From Hafnia alvei (lineage in GTDB: Bacteria; Pseudomonadota; Gammaproteobacteria; Enterobacterales; Enterobacteriaceae), in NCBI RefSeq assembly GCF_034424155.1, contig NZ_CP139992.1, positions 4,664,716-4,728,715 of the forward strand: DNA of 64,000 nt, written 5' to 3'. A program made the position numbers and the translations under genes. Positions 49,536 through 58,367 of this stretch are shown piece after piece. Below the pieces are notes generated by a model. The model worked only from the letters and a program-made list of their open reading frames with translations. It had not been told where the DNA came from and searched no databases. Within the stretch, counting starts at the first letter, position 1; the number at the start of each line of letters is the position of its first letter.

Positions 49536-50114
49536 GTGTAAGGTTTCGTTCGCCTGTTTATGCCGAAGTGTCGGGTTACGTCCGCTTTGAAGCGTTGCAT
49601 TTATATGTAATGTCAGCGTTCGCGTCCGTGTCGGAGGGCTCAATCGCCGCCCTCCGACGCCTCGGCTTGGCACCACCTCGACAGCCCGCTGCGCGGGTGC
49701 CCTCATTTCATCATTTCGGTTTTAACGGAACGAACGGCAATCGCCATCCTGGCTCCTCCGTTCTTTCGGCGACATCCCTGTCGCCGAATCCTAACCTACA
49801 TGATTCACTCGGCTGCTCGGTAACGTGCCGGAAAAGGTCAATGTCAAAACCAAGTCTTCACTAATTGAAAAAACAAAAAGACAAAAACTTCTTTTGTCTT
49901 TTACGTGTTAGATGAAATGCATTTTAGAGCCGCCAGCAGGGATGCTGGTGGCAGGTCGAGGGCGTACAGGATGTACGCTCCGAGACCGGTCGGGCAAACG
50001 GCGCGGTAAAAAGCGCGTGAGTTGAGAGTCCCCGCGCAACGGGACTCTCATCGGACGCCTACGTCAGTGGCTTCATGGAAGTACTCATGCTGGCTGGCGG
50101 ACGAAACCTTTCAC
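49536..50114. repeat. 579-bp inverted pair of modular palindromic repeats downstream of phoU (copies B1 and B2)
   Basis: The ends are inverted copies of one motif: GTGTAAGGTTTCGTTCGCC (49536-49554) and GGCGGACGAAACCTTTCAC (50096-50114), 17 of 19 identical when one is reversed. Inside are GC-rich hairpins: TCGGAGGGC/GCCCTCCGA (49631-49658), GGCGACATCCCTGTCGCC near 49768, GCCAGCAGGGATGCTGGTGGC near 49932, GGGCGTACAGGATGTACGC near 49960, and GAGAGTCCC/GGGACTCTC near 50024-50049. Copy A before kup shares the same end motif. Open frames here simply follow the palindromes. Confidence 0.65.
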
Positions 50115-50295
50115 TGTTCCATCATAGACGGCCTCTTAACCAGACTAAAACCTCACCCTCTTACAACAAATTCATCTATCCATATCCTCTAATAGTATTT
50201 CCAGTTCTATGTGGGTTAAGCGTAATTTAATCCTGTCGCTAAAAATAAAGCCGCAAAAACATACTTCTGGGCACAATACCTTTAGGAGCTTTTCC

Positions 50296-51129
50296 ATGAA
50301 GCAACGCGTTCTCGTTCTGTCCTTGTTAGCCAGCCTTTCCGCTGTTTCTGGTTTGGCTCATGCCGATAAACTCGATGATATTCAAAAGGCTGGCGTTGTG
50401 CGTATCGCCGTTTTTGATAGCAATCCGCCGTTTGGTTATGTCGATCCACAAACCAAAAAGCTGGTGGGTTATGACGTAGACGTTGCCGATGCCATCGGTA
50501 AAGCGTTGGGCGTGAAAGTTGAACTGCGTGCTACCAACCCTGCTAACCGAATTCCACTATTAGCGTCTAAAAAAGTCGATTTGATCGCAGCGAACTTCAC
50601 CATTACGCCAGAGCGCGCCAAAGAGGTGAATTTCAGCGTGCCGTATTTCCGTACTGGGCAAAAATTCATTGCCCACAAAGGCGTGTTGAAACAGCCTGAC
50701 GATATTGCCAAGCTGCGTATCGGCGCTGATAAAGGCACCGTGCAGGAAATTACGCTACGCGATAAATATCCAACCGCTAAAGTGATCTCCTACGATGACA
50801 CGCCGCTGGCATTTGCCGCACTGAGAAACGGCAACGTTCAGGCGATTACCCAAGACGATGCCAAACTGGTTGGGCTGCTAGCCAATGTACCGGAAGCAGC
50901 AAAAGCTGATTTTGAAATCTCACCTTTCAGCATCACCAAAGAGTATCAAGGCATTGGTTTGCCAAAAGGCGAAGATCGTCTGACGACTAAAGTGAATACC
51001 GTGTTGGAAGGTCTGGAGAAAGATGGTCAGGCTGAGAAAATTTACGATCGCTGGTTTGGCCCAGAAACAAAATCTGCCCAGCCACGTGGTGATTTTAAAA
51101 TTGGCCCTGTTGATATCAGCAAGTCCTAA
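50296..51129 (+). CDS. Polar amino-acid ABC transporter substrate-binding protein
   Basis: 277 residues from the ATG at 50296 (GGAG 8 bp upstream); an upstream in-frame ATG at 50209 lacks support. The signal peptide is about 22 residues (MKQRVLVLSLLAS...AHA-DK). The family 3 periplasmic-binding fold is shown by FGYVDPQTKKLVGYDVDVADAIGKAL and LRATNPANRIPLLASKKVDLIAANFTIT, the alpha-amino and carboxylate binding region. The ligand cannot be named; glutamate/aspartate-, glutamine- or cystine-type are possible. Two permease genes follow, but no ATPase. Confidence 0.88.
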   Translation: MKQRVLVLSLLASLSAVSGLAHADKLDDIQKAGVVRIAVFDSNPPFGYVDPQTKKLVGYDVDVADAIGKALGVKVELRATNPANRIPLLASKKVDLIAANFTITPERAKEVNFSVPYFRTGQKFIAHKGVLKQPDDIAKLRIGADKGTVQEITLRDKYPTAKVISYDDTPLAFAALRNGNVQAITQDDAKLVGLLANVPEAAKADFEISPFSITKEYQGIGLPKGEDRLTTKVNTVLEGLEKDGQAEKIYDRWFGPETKSAQPRGDFKIGPVDISKS

Positions 51130-51190
51130 TCCATTCTGAATAAGTGCGGCCGCGCTGCTGTGTCTAGGCGTGGTCGCATTTCCCGTATGA

Positions 51191-51225
51191 CTTGGAATAG
51201 CCGTTATCGAGGCGGTTATTCCAAG
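51191..51225 (+). promoter_or_regulatory. Hairpin between binding protein and permease genes
   Basis: CTTGGAATAGCCG and CGGTTATTCCAAG form a 13-bp stem (one G-U) with a 9-nt loop and no U-run. In many periplasmic-permease operons such hairpins stabilise the binding-protein mRNA and lower permease expression; that role is inferred. Confidence 0.5.
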
Positions 51226-51253
51226 TGGTTTGGGAATATCGCGATCGGTGAGC

Positions 51254-51997
51254 ATGATGAACGGACAATCTTTTTACGATGTAATTCTGGCACCACAGTA
51301 TCTGCATTGGCTGTGGTCTGGGTTTCTGATTACGCTGGTTATATCTGCGTGTACGGTCGTTCTTGCTACCTTGCTTGGCCTGATATTAGCGGCGTTGCGT
51401 GATAGTCCACTGCGCTGGCTGAGTTTGCCCGTTGTGGCCTACAGCTCGGTTTTTCGCAACACGCCGCTGCTGGTTCAGCTCTTTTTCTGGTACTTCGGTG
51501 CGGGACAACTTCTACCGTCCGTTGTGATGCAGTGGCTAAATACGCCGCATGAATGGGTGATTGGTGGATGGACTCTCGCATGGCCGTCGTTTGAGTTTTT
51601 GGCCGGTTTAGTTGGCCTGACGCTGTATTCCGCAGCGTTTATTTCTGAAGAGATCCGCGCAGGAATTCGCGGTGTGGCAAGCGGGCAAAAACAGGCCTCG
51701 CAGGCGCTAGGACTTAGCCTTTGGCAGAGCATGCGTTATGTCGTACTGCCGCAGGCGGTGAAGATTGCTATGCCACCGCTATTAGGGCAGTACATGAATA
51801 TCATCAAGAACTCTTCATTAACCATGGCCATCGGTGTGGCGGAGCTTTCGTATGCTTCACGGCAGGTTGAGACCGAAACGCTAAAAACATTCCAAGCGTT
51901 TGGCGTTGCGACCCTACTGTACGTCTTAATTATTGCGCTGATGGAAGGTTGGGGCATGTGGTACCAGCAGCGTCGCCGGATGCAGGAGCGCTATTAG
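51254..51997 (+). CDS. Polar amino-acid ABC transporter permease (HisM/GlnP family), first
   Basis: 247 residues from the ATG at 51254 (a second ATG follows at 51257; GGTGAG lies just upstream). Membrane helices with the family segments VFRNTPLLVQLFFWYF and, before the ATPase-coupling loop, SEEIRAGIRGVASGQKQASQALGLS. This EAA loop is intact, so an ATPase partner is expected. The stop codon is one base before the next permease, indicating coupled translation. Confidence 0.88.
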   Translation: MMNGQSFYDVILAPQYLHWLWSGFLITLVISACTVVLATLLGLILAALRDSPLRWLSLPVVAYSSVFRNTPLLVQLFFWYFGAGQLLPSVVMQWLNTPHEWVIGGWTLAWPSFEFLAGLVGLTLYSAAFISEEIRAGIRGVASGQKQASQALGLSLWQSMRYVVLPQAVKIAMPPLLGQYMNIIKNSSLTMAIGVAELSYASRQVETETLKTFQAFGVATLLYVLIIALMEGWGMWYQQRRRMQERY

Positions 51998-51998
51998 A

Positions 51999-52733
51999 AT
52001 GGATTTCACCGTTATTCACGATAACCTCAGCTATCTGCTGTGGGGGCAGTTTCCCGATGGTCCCTTAGGGGGCGCTGCGTTAACGCTGGTAATGAGCCTG
52101 ATTGCCGGGCTGATTTCTGCCGTGTTGGGCACGCTGTTGGGGATTTGCTTGGCGATGTCGCGGGGTTGGCTGGGCGCGACCTTGGCGACGGTGCTGGGAT
52201 TTTTCCGCGCTATTCCGGTTATCATGCTGATCTTCTGGACTTACTTCCTTCTCCCGATCGTCTTTGGCGTTGATATCCCCGAGATCACCACGGTGGTTTG
52301 CGCGTTAGCATTGATCGCATCAGCCTATTTGGCTCATGCCGTTGCGGCTGGGATACACGCTGTAGGGCGTGGACAATGGCAGGCAGGGCTTTCTCTGGGG
52401 TTAAATCGCTGGCAGGTTTTGGGGAATGTGGTGTTGCCTCAGGCGCTGCGAATGATGGTGCCATCGTTTATTAATCAGTGGATTTCATTAATTAAGGATA
52501 CTTCGCTGGCGTATATCGTGGGCGTGAGTGAACTAACGTTCCTAGCCACGCAGGTTAACAATCGCAGCATGGTGTATCCGATGGAAGTGTTTATGTTTGT
52601 AGCGGGTGTCTATTTCGTGATGTGTCTTGCGCTGGATGTGGCTGCCAACCAGCTGAGTCGGCGTTTTACGTCGCAAAATATCGTAGTAAAACGCCGCTGG
52701 TGGCAGTTGAAACCTGCGTTACCGGCAAGCTAA
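51999..52733 (+). CDS. Polar amino-acid ABC transporter permease (HisM/GlnP family), second
   Basis: 244 residues, starting one base after the preceding stop codon. It contains FFRAIPVIMLIFWTYF and the EAA-type loop AAGIHAVGRGQWQAGLSLGLNRWQ, with the conserved VLPQALR. It presumably forms a heterodimer with the first permease. The expected ATP-binding gene is missing: the next gene (yieH) is on the opposite strand 2 bp away. Confidence 0.88.
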   Translation: MDFTVIHDNLSYLLWGQFPDGPLGGAALTLVMSLIAGLISAVLGTLLGICLAMSRGWLGATLATVLGFFRAIPVIMLIFWTYFLLPIVFGVDIPEITTVVCALALIASAYLAHAVAAGIHAVGRGQWQAGLSLGLNRWQVLGNVVLPQALRMMVPSFINQWISLIKDTSLAYIVGVSELTFLATQVNNRSMVYPMEVFMFVAGVYFVMCLALDVAANQLSRRFTSQNIVVKRRWWQLKPALPAS

Positions 52734-52735
52734 AA

Positions 52736-53401
52736 CTATTTGGTCAATGACCAACCACGTTCACGCCATAACTCTGGCAGCAGGCTGAGATCGTCAAAAG
52801 AGGTCACCAGTGGATGCTCAATCACTGGATTATGGGCGTCGCCGCAGTAGTAGAACACCGGAATACCGGCAGCGATACCCGATTGCACGCCTGATGGTGA
52901 ATCATCCACTAAAATACACTCTTTAATATCGACGCCCATCTCTTTGGCTGCGTGGAACATCAGGTCAGGGTCGGGCTTCCAGCTCTGAATATCGTAGCCG
53001 CTGTAGAGTCGGTCACCAAAATAGTCCAGCATTCCCGTTGAGCCCAATGAGTTCTGCATTTTGCTGACCGGTCCATTGGACGTGGTGCACATCGGCACTG
53101 TTATCTGTGACAGCAACGATTCTGCATGGGGAATCGGCTTCAACTCAGTGGTAAAGAGGCGAGCGACTTCGTCGCGGTAAATTTGCTCCATTTCATCACG
53201 ATCGGACTCGAAAGCATGTTCTTGTTTGATGCGCTCGATGATCTCGTAGAGCTTAACGCCTTTGAATTCCTTGAAAACGCGATCCAATGACAGATGTACA
53301 CCGTAATGGGCGAACATATGAACGTAAGCTTTGCTGCACAGATATTCGCTATCAACCAGCGTGCCGTCACAGTCGAAGAAAATACAATTGATAGATGTCA
53401 T
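52736..53401 (-). CDS. yieH: HAD-superfamily 6-phosphogluconate phosphatase YieH
   Basis: 221 residues, equal to E. coli YieH. HAD motif I FFDCDGTLVDSE puts the nucleophile at D10 and acid/base at D12. Motif II is TSNG, motif III the conserved Lys in SWKPDP, and motif IV LVDDSPSG. Helical cap between residues 15 and 80. E. coli YieH dephosphorylates 6-phosphogluconate and some purine-related phosphates. It lies 72 bp downstream of ade. Confidence 0.93.
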   Translation of the reverse strand: MTSINCIFFDCDGTLVDSEYLCSKAYVHMFAHYGVHLSLDRVFKEFKGVKLYEIIERIKQEHAFESDRDEMEQIYRDEVARLFTTELKPIPHAESLLSQITVPMCTTSNGPVSKMQNSLGSTGMLDYFGDRLYSGYDIQSWKPDPDLMFHAAKEMGVDIKECILVDDSPSGVQSGIAAGIPVFYYCGDAHNPVIEHPLVTSFDDLSLLPELWRERGWSLTK

Positions 53402-53472
53402 TGGGCTTCCTTGTTTTTCATGGCAAGCGGCAGCCTAGCGCTGCCGTCGTCAGAGATAAACCAGTGCCCAGT

Positions 53473-55248
53473 TTAATCGCTTAAGACAGAAAAGCGAGTC
53501 TCAGTAAATGCGAAGCGATCGACGTCAAACAACCCTAAGCTGGTTAATTTCAGTGAAGGAATGACCGGCAAAGATAAAAACGCCATCTGAATAAACGGCT
53601 CATTTAGCGTCACGCCACAGCGGCGGCAGGCATTTTTCAGATGGGTGATATCGTCAGCGATCTCTGCTGCCGGTTTGTCACTCATCAAGCCTGCAATAGG
53701 CAGCGAAAGGTGACTTTTTACCTCGCCCTCATCGGCGACGCATAAGCCGCCACCTTGTGAAATCAACTGGTTAACGGCGATAGCCATATCGCGAGCATGA
53801 TGACCGATCACCACGATGTTGTGGCTATCATGGCTTACGGTTGCCGCCATGGCTCCGCGTTTAAGGCCAAAGTTTTGTAGCAAACCTAAGGCGGGCGGTT
53901 TTTGATGACCGTAGCGTTCCATGACCGCAATTTTGCAGACATCATCGTGATCGAAACGCTCGCCCTGCCAAATAACGGGCAGTTCGCAGGTAATCAGTTC
54001 ATTTGGGATCACCTGTATTGCCCGATAGCGTTCCCCGATGTCCAATGGAAGCGTAAGCGCAGATTCATCAACCGGCGTGCGTTGAATTGTATTTTGTGTC
54101 GGTGGCTGAGTTTGCTGGTAACGCTGTTCGCTCGTTGCGGTGAATTGTTGGGCATCAACCCGTTTTCCTCCAGCAATCACCTGCTGAATTTCAACCTGCT
54201 GCACATCATTGAGTAAAACGATATCCGCTCTTTTGCCTGGAGCAATAAGCCCCAGACGTTTTAAGCCGAAATGCCGTGCCGGAGACCAGCTTGCGACGCG
54301 ATAGGCAACATGAGCCGGTATGTTGTGCTGATTGATTAGGCGATGAATGAGGGCGTTGATATGGCCTTCATGCGCAATCTCCCACGGGTTGCGATCGTCA
54401 GTACAGAGCATGCATTGTGGGCTACTAAATTCAGTAATCAGCGGCGCTAGCGTATCTAGATTGCGTGCAGCGGAGCCCTCTCGCATCATGAGCGCCATCC
54501 CCAGAGACAGTTTTTCGCGCCCTTCTTGTAGCATGAGTGTTTCGTGGCAGTTTTCTACGCCAGCCGCCAAATATCCGTTTAGATCTTTGCCGCTTAACAT
54601 GGGGCTGTGGCCATCAAGGGTTAAATGGCGAAAGGCATCCAGCTTGTCCATGATGTCGCTGTCCCCAGCAATCACGCCGGGGAAGTTCATCATTTCCGCC
54701 AACCCAAGGACATGCGAGTGATCGCGGTATTTCAGCATTTCATCTAAGGGAAACTCGGCTCCGTTGATGTCGCTACCGGCTAGGGCGGGCACGCATGAGC
54801 TAATTTGCACGAACTGATTTTGTTGCGCCTGCTCCGCACAGCGCAAAAACCATTCCAACCCTTGTTTACCCATCACGTTCACAATCTCGTGCGGGTCGCA
54901 GACGATGCTGGTCACGCCCAATGGTAACGTTGCGCTTTCAAACGTTATTGGCGTCATCATGCTAGATTCAATATGCAGGTGGGAATCAATAAATCCCGGT
55001 ACTGCAATAGCATTATTGGCGTCAATTCTGCGATGAGCTACAGCACCGGCATAGGCAGGACCGACGCCCGCAATATTTGCACCACAAATGACAATAGGGC
55101 CCAGCAGTTCGCCACCGTTTATCAGATCGAGGATACGAACATTGTCAATAATGCAGTCAGCTGCCTCATCGCCGCGTGAAACGGCCAGAAGGCGGATCAT
55201 TTCTTCACGCGAAAGCGATTGCGTATGCTTATTATTTATCCCTTCCAT
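53473..55248 (-). CDS. ade: Adenine deaminase
   Basis: 591 residues (E. coli Ade/YicP 588). Amidohydrolase-type enzyme converting adenine to hypoxanthine and ammonia. The metal-binding [11 protein letters not shown] motif (about residues 92-102), [26 protein letters not shown] and the C-terminal [12 protein letters not shown] are all intact. Here it is divergent from the adenine permease gene adeP, forming a salvage pair; in E. coli K-12 ade lies elsewhere on the chromosome. Confidence 0.95.
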   Translation of the reverse strand: MEGINNKHTQSLSREEMIRLLAVSRGDEAADCIIDNVRILDLINGGELLGPIVICGANIAGVGPAYAGAVAHRRIDANNAIAVPGFIDSHLHIESSMMTPITFESATLPLGVTSIVCDPHEIVNVMGKQGLEWFLRCAEQAQQNQFVQISSCVPALAGSDINGAEFPLDEMLKYRDHSHVLGLAEMMNFPGVIAGDSDIMDKLDAFRHLTLDGHSPMLSGKDLNGYLAAGVENCHETLMLQEGREKLSLGMALMMREGSAARNLDTLAPLITEFSSPQCMLCTDDRNPWEIAHEGHINALIHRLINQHNIPAHVAYRVASWSPARHFGLKRLGLIAPGKRADIVLLNDVQQVEIQQVIAGGKRVDAQQFTATSEQRYQQTQPPTQNTIQRTPVDESALTLPLDIGERYRAIQVIPNELITCELPVIWQGERFDHDDVCKIAVMERYGHQKPPALGLLQNFGLKRGAMAATVSHDSHNIVVIGHHARDMAIAVNQLISQGGGLCVADEGEVKSHLSLPIAGLMSDKPAAEIADDITHLKNACRRCGVTLNEPFIQMAFLSLPVIPSLKLTSLGLFDVDRFAFTETRFSVLSD

Positions 55249-55467
55249 GTTAATTTACGCTCCTTAAAATTGTTTTTATCATATTGATATTAATATTTTT
55301 TTATCTATATAAACGCATTATATGAGAGCCTAAATAGGTCTACGTGACACCGCTCACTAAAATGACGAGTAAAAAAACATCTAGAAATCTGTGTGACGGG
55401 GATCATTATTTAGCGCTTTTGGTATAGGATACTCTCCCAAAGCCAATATCCATCCGGATTTAATAGA

Positions 55468-56805
55468 ATGAATAATTCAACTTCAAACTCTGCTCAAGGG
55501 CAGGGGCTGTTTGAGCGTGTCTTCAAATTGCAGGAGCATGGCACCACCGCAAGGACTGAGGTGATCGCCGGTATCACCACGTTTTTGACCATGGTGTATA
55601 TCGTTTTCGTCAACCCGCAAATCCTCGGCGCTGCAGGTATGGATACACAGGCTGTATTCGTTACCACCTGTCTGATCGCTGCTTTCGGTAGTATTTTCAT
55701 GGGGCTGCTGGCTAACTTACCGGTCGCGCTGGCTCCTGCTATGGGGCTGAATGCCTTCTTTGCCTTTGTTGTTGTTGGCGCTATGGGGCTGACATGGCAG
55801 GTTGGTATGGGCGCTATTTTCTGGGGTGCCGTTGGCCTATTGTTGCTGACCATCTTCCGCATCCGTTACTGGATGATTGCGAATATCCCGATGAGCCTGC
55901 GCGTGGGTATCACCAGCGGTATTGGTTTGTTTATCGCGATGATGGGTCTGAAAAATGCCGGAATCGTTGTGCCAAACAAAGATACGTTGGTTGCGGTTGG
56001 AAACCTGACCTCGCATAGCGTTCTGCTGGGCGCTTTGGGTTTCTTTATCATCGCGATTTTGTCCTCTCGTAGCTTCCATGCCGCCGTATTGGTTTCCATC
56101 GTGGTGACCACGCTTATCGGTTGGGCACTGGGTGATGTGCAGTATTCCGGTTTGTTCTCCATGCCGCCGAATATTACCAGCGTCGTGGGTCAGGTTGATT
56201 TATCTGGCGCGTTAAATATTGGTCTGGCGGGCGTGATTTTCTCCTTCATGCTGGTAAACCTGTTCGACTCTTCTGGCACATTGATTGGTGTAACTGATAA
56301 AGCTGGGCTGGCGGATAAGAGCGGTAAATTCCCACGCATGAAACAGGCGCTGTATGTCGATAGCATCAGCTCTGTTGTTGGTTCTTTCATTGGTACGTCT
56401 TCGGTGACGGCCTATATCGAGAGTACCTCAGGTGTTTCCGTGGGGGGCCGTACAGGCTTAACTGCGGTAGTCGTCGGCATTCTGTTCCTGCTGGTGATTT
56501 TCCTTTCGCCGCTGGCGGGAATGGTTCCTGCTTATGCTGCGGCAGGCGCGCTGATTTATGTGGGCGTATTGATGACGTCTAGTCTGTCTCGCGTGAAGTG
56601 GGATGATTTGACTGAAGCTGTACCGGCGTTTATCACTGCGGTCATGATGCCGTTTAGCTTCTCGATCACGGAAGGTATCGCGCTTGGCTTTATCTCTTAT
56701 TGCATCATGAAGTTAGGCACCGGCCGCTGGCGTGAAATTAGCCCATGCGTAGTGATTGTGGCGCTGCTGTTTGTGCTGAAGATTGTATTTGTTGATGCGC
56801 ATTAA
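55468..56805 (+). CDS. adeP: Adenine permease (NCS2/AzgA family)
   Basis: 445 residues, equal to E. coli AdeP (YieG). About 12-14 membrane segments with family motifs LPVALAPAMGLNAFFAF, SGTLIGVTDKAGL and STSGVSVGGRTGLTAVV. It is a high-affinity adenine:H+ symporter. Divergent from ade; the 219-bp gap has AT-rich sequence but no clear purine riboswitch or PurR box. A multi-hairpin terminator follows. Confidence 0.95.
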   Translation: MNNSTSNSAQGQGLFERVFKLQEHGTTARTEVIAGITTFLTMVYIVFVNPQILGAAGMDTQAVFVTTCLIAAFGSIFMGLLANLPVALAPAMGLNAFFAFVVVGAMGLTWQVGMGAIFWGAVGLLLLTIFRIRYWMIANIPMSLRVGITSGIGLFIAMMGLKNAGIVVPNKDTLVAVGNLTSHSVLLGALGFFIIAILSSRSFHAAVLVSIVVTTLIGWALGDVQYSGLFSMPPNITSVVGQVDLSGALNIGLAGVIFSFMLVNLFDSSGTLIGVTDKAGLADKSGKFPRMKQALYVDSISSVVGSFIGTSSVTAYIESTSGVSVGGRTGLTAVVVGILFLLVIFLSPLAGMVPAYAAAGALIYVGVLMTSSLSRVKWDDLTEAVPAFITAVMMPFSFSITEGIALGFISYCIMKLGTGRWREISPCVVIVALLFVLKIVFVDAH

Positions 56806-56817
56806 TCGCGCTTGAAG

Positions 56818-56895
56818 TAAGCCCCTTAGAATATCCCGTTTGCTGGGATTAGCCTCTCCCTGAGAAGAGAGAGGCTGGGAAGGGGCTTTTTAGTT
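56818..56895 (+). terminator. Branched terminator after adeP
   Basis: An outer stem GCCCCTT/AAGGGGC (56821-56827 with 56880-56886) encloses two hairpins, ATCCCG...TGGGAT and AGCCTCTC...GAGAGGCT, and is followed by a T5 run. An unusual multi-branch form of intrinsic terminator. Confidence 0.65.
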
Positions 56896-56933
56896 CTGCT
56901 TACCCATTCACTTTTCTATCAATCACTTCTCTA

Positions 56934-57500
56934 TCAACCGACGCGGCGCACATAATCTGCAAATGCAGACAGCTGTTTGCCTAAGAACTCAATGGTTGAC
57001 GTATCCGTTAACGTGCCCTTCTGCTCATCCACTTTGTTCTGGATCACGCCACCCATAAACTCAGGTTTGTTCATCACCTGACAGTCTAAGAACACCAAAA
57101 TCTGGCGCAGATGGTATTGGCAGCGCGCACCGCCAACCGGGCCCATTGAGCTGGTTTGGATCGCCACAGGCTTTCCAGCTAACGGCTGATTTGGCAGACG
57201 AGAGATCCAATCGATAGCGTTTTTCAGACCACCTGGAACAGAATAGTTATATTCAGGGGTGACGATGATAACGCCATCAGCCTGACGAATTTGCTCGGCA
57301 ATCGCCTCAATTTGAGCAGGGAAGCCTTCATCCTGTTGGCGATCTGCGTCATAGAGAGGGATATCGCGAATGGATGGTAATGCTTCAATGGTTACGCCTT
57401 CAGGCGCTAAGCCCGGTAGCGCATTGGCGACGATCCCATTGTAGGAACCTTTACGTAGGCTACCGAGTAAAGTGACAATTTTCAGTGGTTTATCTGACAT
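56934..57500 (-). CDS. chrR: NADPH-dependent FMN quinone/chromate reductase ChrR (YieF)
   Basis: 188 residues, equal to E. coli. Flavodoxin-like fold with the FMN-phosphate loop GSLRKGSYNG near residue 13 and the PEYNYSVPGGLKNAIDW segment that contacts the isoalloxazine ring. In E. coli a tetrameric soluble flavoprotein that reduces quinones, chromate and other oxidants. Monocistronic and convergent with adeP. Confidence 0.95.
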   Translation of the reverse strand: MSDKPLKIVTLLGSLRKGSYNGIVANALPGLAPEGVTIEALPSIRDIPLYDADRQQDEGFPAQIEAIAEQIRQADGVIIVTPEYNYSVPGGLKNAIDWISRLPNQPLAGKPVAIQTSSMGPVGGARCQYHLRQILVFLDCQVMNKPEFMGGVIQNKVDEQKGTLTDTSTIEFLGKQLSAFADYVRRVG

Positions 57501-57599
57501 AAGTTCTCCATTTCTTGATGTAATATAACCGGATATGTAGAACTCATCTTAGATCAATAATCAATCATAGAGTAGATAAGTTGTTATCAGACTTATCAT

Positions 57600-58334
57600 T
57601 TAAGCCGTTTGTATTGGCGTGTTGCTGGTAAAGCGCAAATAGGATGCGGACTCTTTTAACTCAGCCTGCTTCTCTGCGGTGATATTGACCAGCTGGTTTT
57701 CTTCTTGATCCATCAACCAATAATTAAGCTGTCCCAACGTGGGTGATTTACTGCATGCCCACGCGATCTCGCCTTGTATCGCGCTAATGGTTTCGACCTG
57801 CGGTGTGACCGTTGAGCGCAGTTTTCCTGCGCCCGGTAAAAGGCGTAGCGTTTGCAAACCGCTGGTACCCAGCCCTGAGATCTTAAGAACCGATTCACGG
57901 ATAGCCCAAAGCTGAGTTGTTGCTTCCAAGCGATCGGCTTGCCCATCGATCCAAATTTTTTCGCCGCTGGTAATATACTGTTGCTGAAGATGAATAAAGC
58001 CGCCCTGACGCGCTCGGATAATTTCGACGTCCATACCGACTTTCCCGTTGGTGCCAAGCATCAATGCGATGACGCTACCCGCGTACCCCAAGCTAAAGTC
58101 GGGAAGTGTTGGATCAACAAAGCACGGCCTTCCGCTGGGTGCAACGGCCAAGCGCGGTAATTTTTCATAGCCATAAAGCTGAAACATGAGTTCTGCAAGC
58201 AATGCTCGGCCATGCAAAAAACGTTCACGGCGTTTGGGCGAGTAGTGAAGCGAGGTGGTGATCAAATCGTCGGTGAGACGATGCACGTTTAAAGCTTGGT
58301 TGGATAGATACCACCAAGCAAAATGATTATCCAT
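57600..58334 (-). CDS. yieE: 4'-phosphopantetheinyl transferase-like protein YieE
   Basis: 244 residues (E. coli YieE 249). Sfp/AcpT-type fold: the Mg-binding GMDVEIIR is intact in the centre, while the second motif reads WAIRESVLK, i.e. Arg replaces the usual Lys of WxxKEA. The N-terminal half resembles the tandem repeat typical of the family. The carrier-protein substrate is unknown and no polyketide or peptide synthetase is nearby, so housekeeping AcpS cannot be the only function considered. Confidence 0.82.
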   Translation of the reverse strand: MDNHFAWWYLSNQALNVHRLTDDLITTSLHYSPKRRERFLHGRALLAELMFQLYGYEKLPRLAVAPSGRPCFVDPTLPDFSLGYAGSVIALMLGTNGKVGMDVEIIRARQGGFIHLQQQYITSGEKIWIDGQADRLEATTQLWAIRESVLKISGLGTSGLQTLRLLPGAGKLRSTVTPQVETISAIQGEIAWACSKSPTLGQLNYWLMDQEENQLVNITAEKQAELKESASYLRFTSNTPIQTA

Positions 58335-58367
58335 AGTCGCTCCCTGATTTACGGATGAATTGGTGGA

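Noticed and set aside
49520..49864. 114-codon frame after phoU
   Set aside because: It starts within the repeat structure, and its residues reflect GC-rich hairpins (Ser/Pro/Arg-rich) with no family resemblance.
49921..50114. CRISPR-like array
   Set aside because: The repeated hairpins differ in sequence and spacing; no constant repeat with unique spacers and no cas genes.
55249..55467. Possible purine riboswitch between ade and adeP
   Set aside because: The conserved junction and loop bases of the purine aptamer could not be found on either strand.
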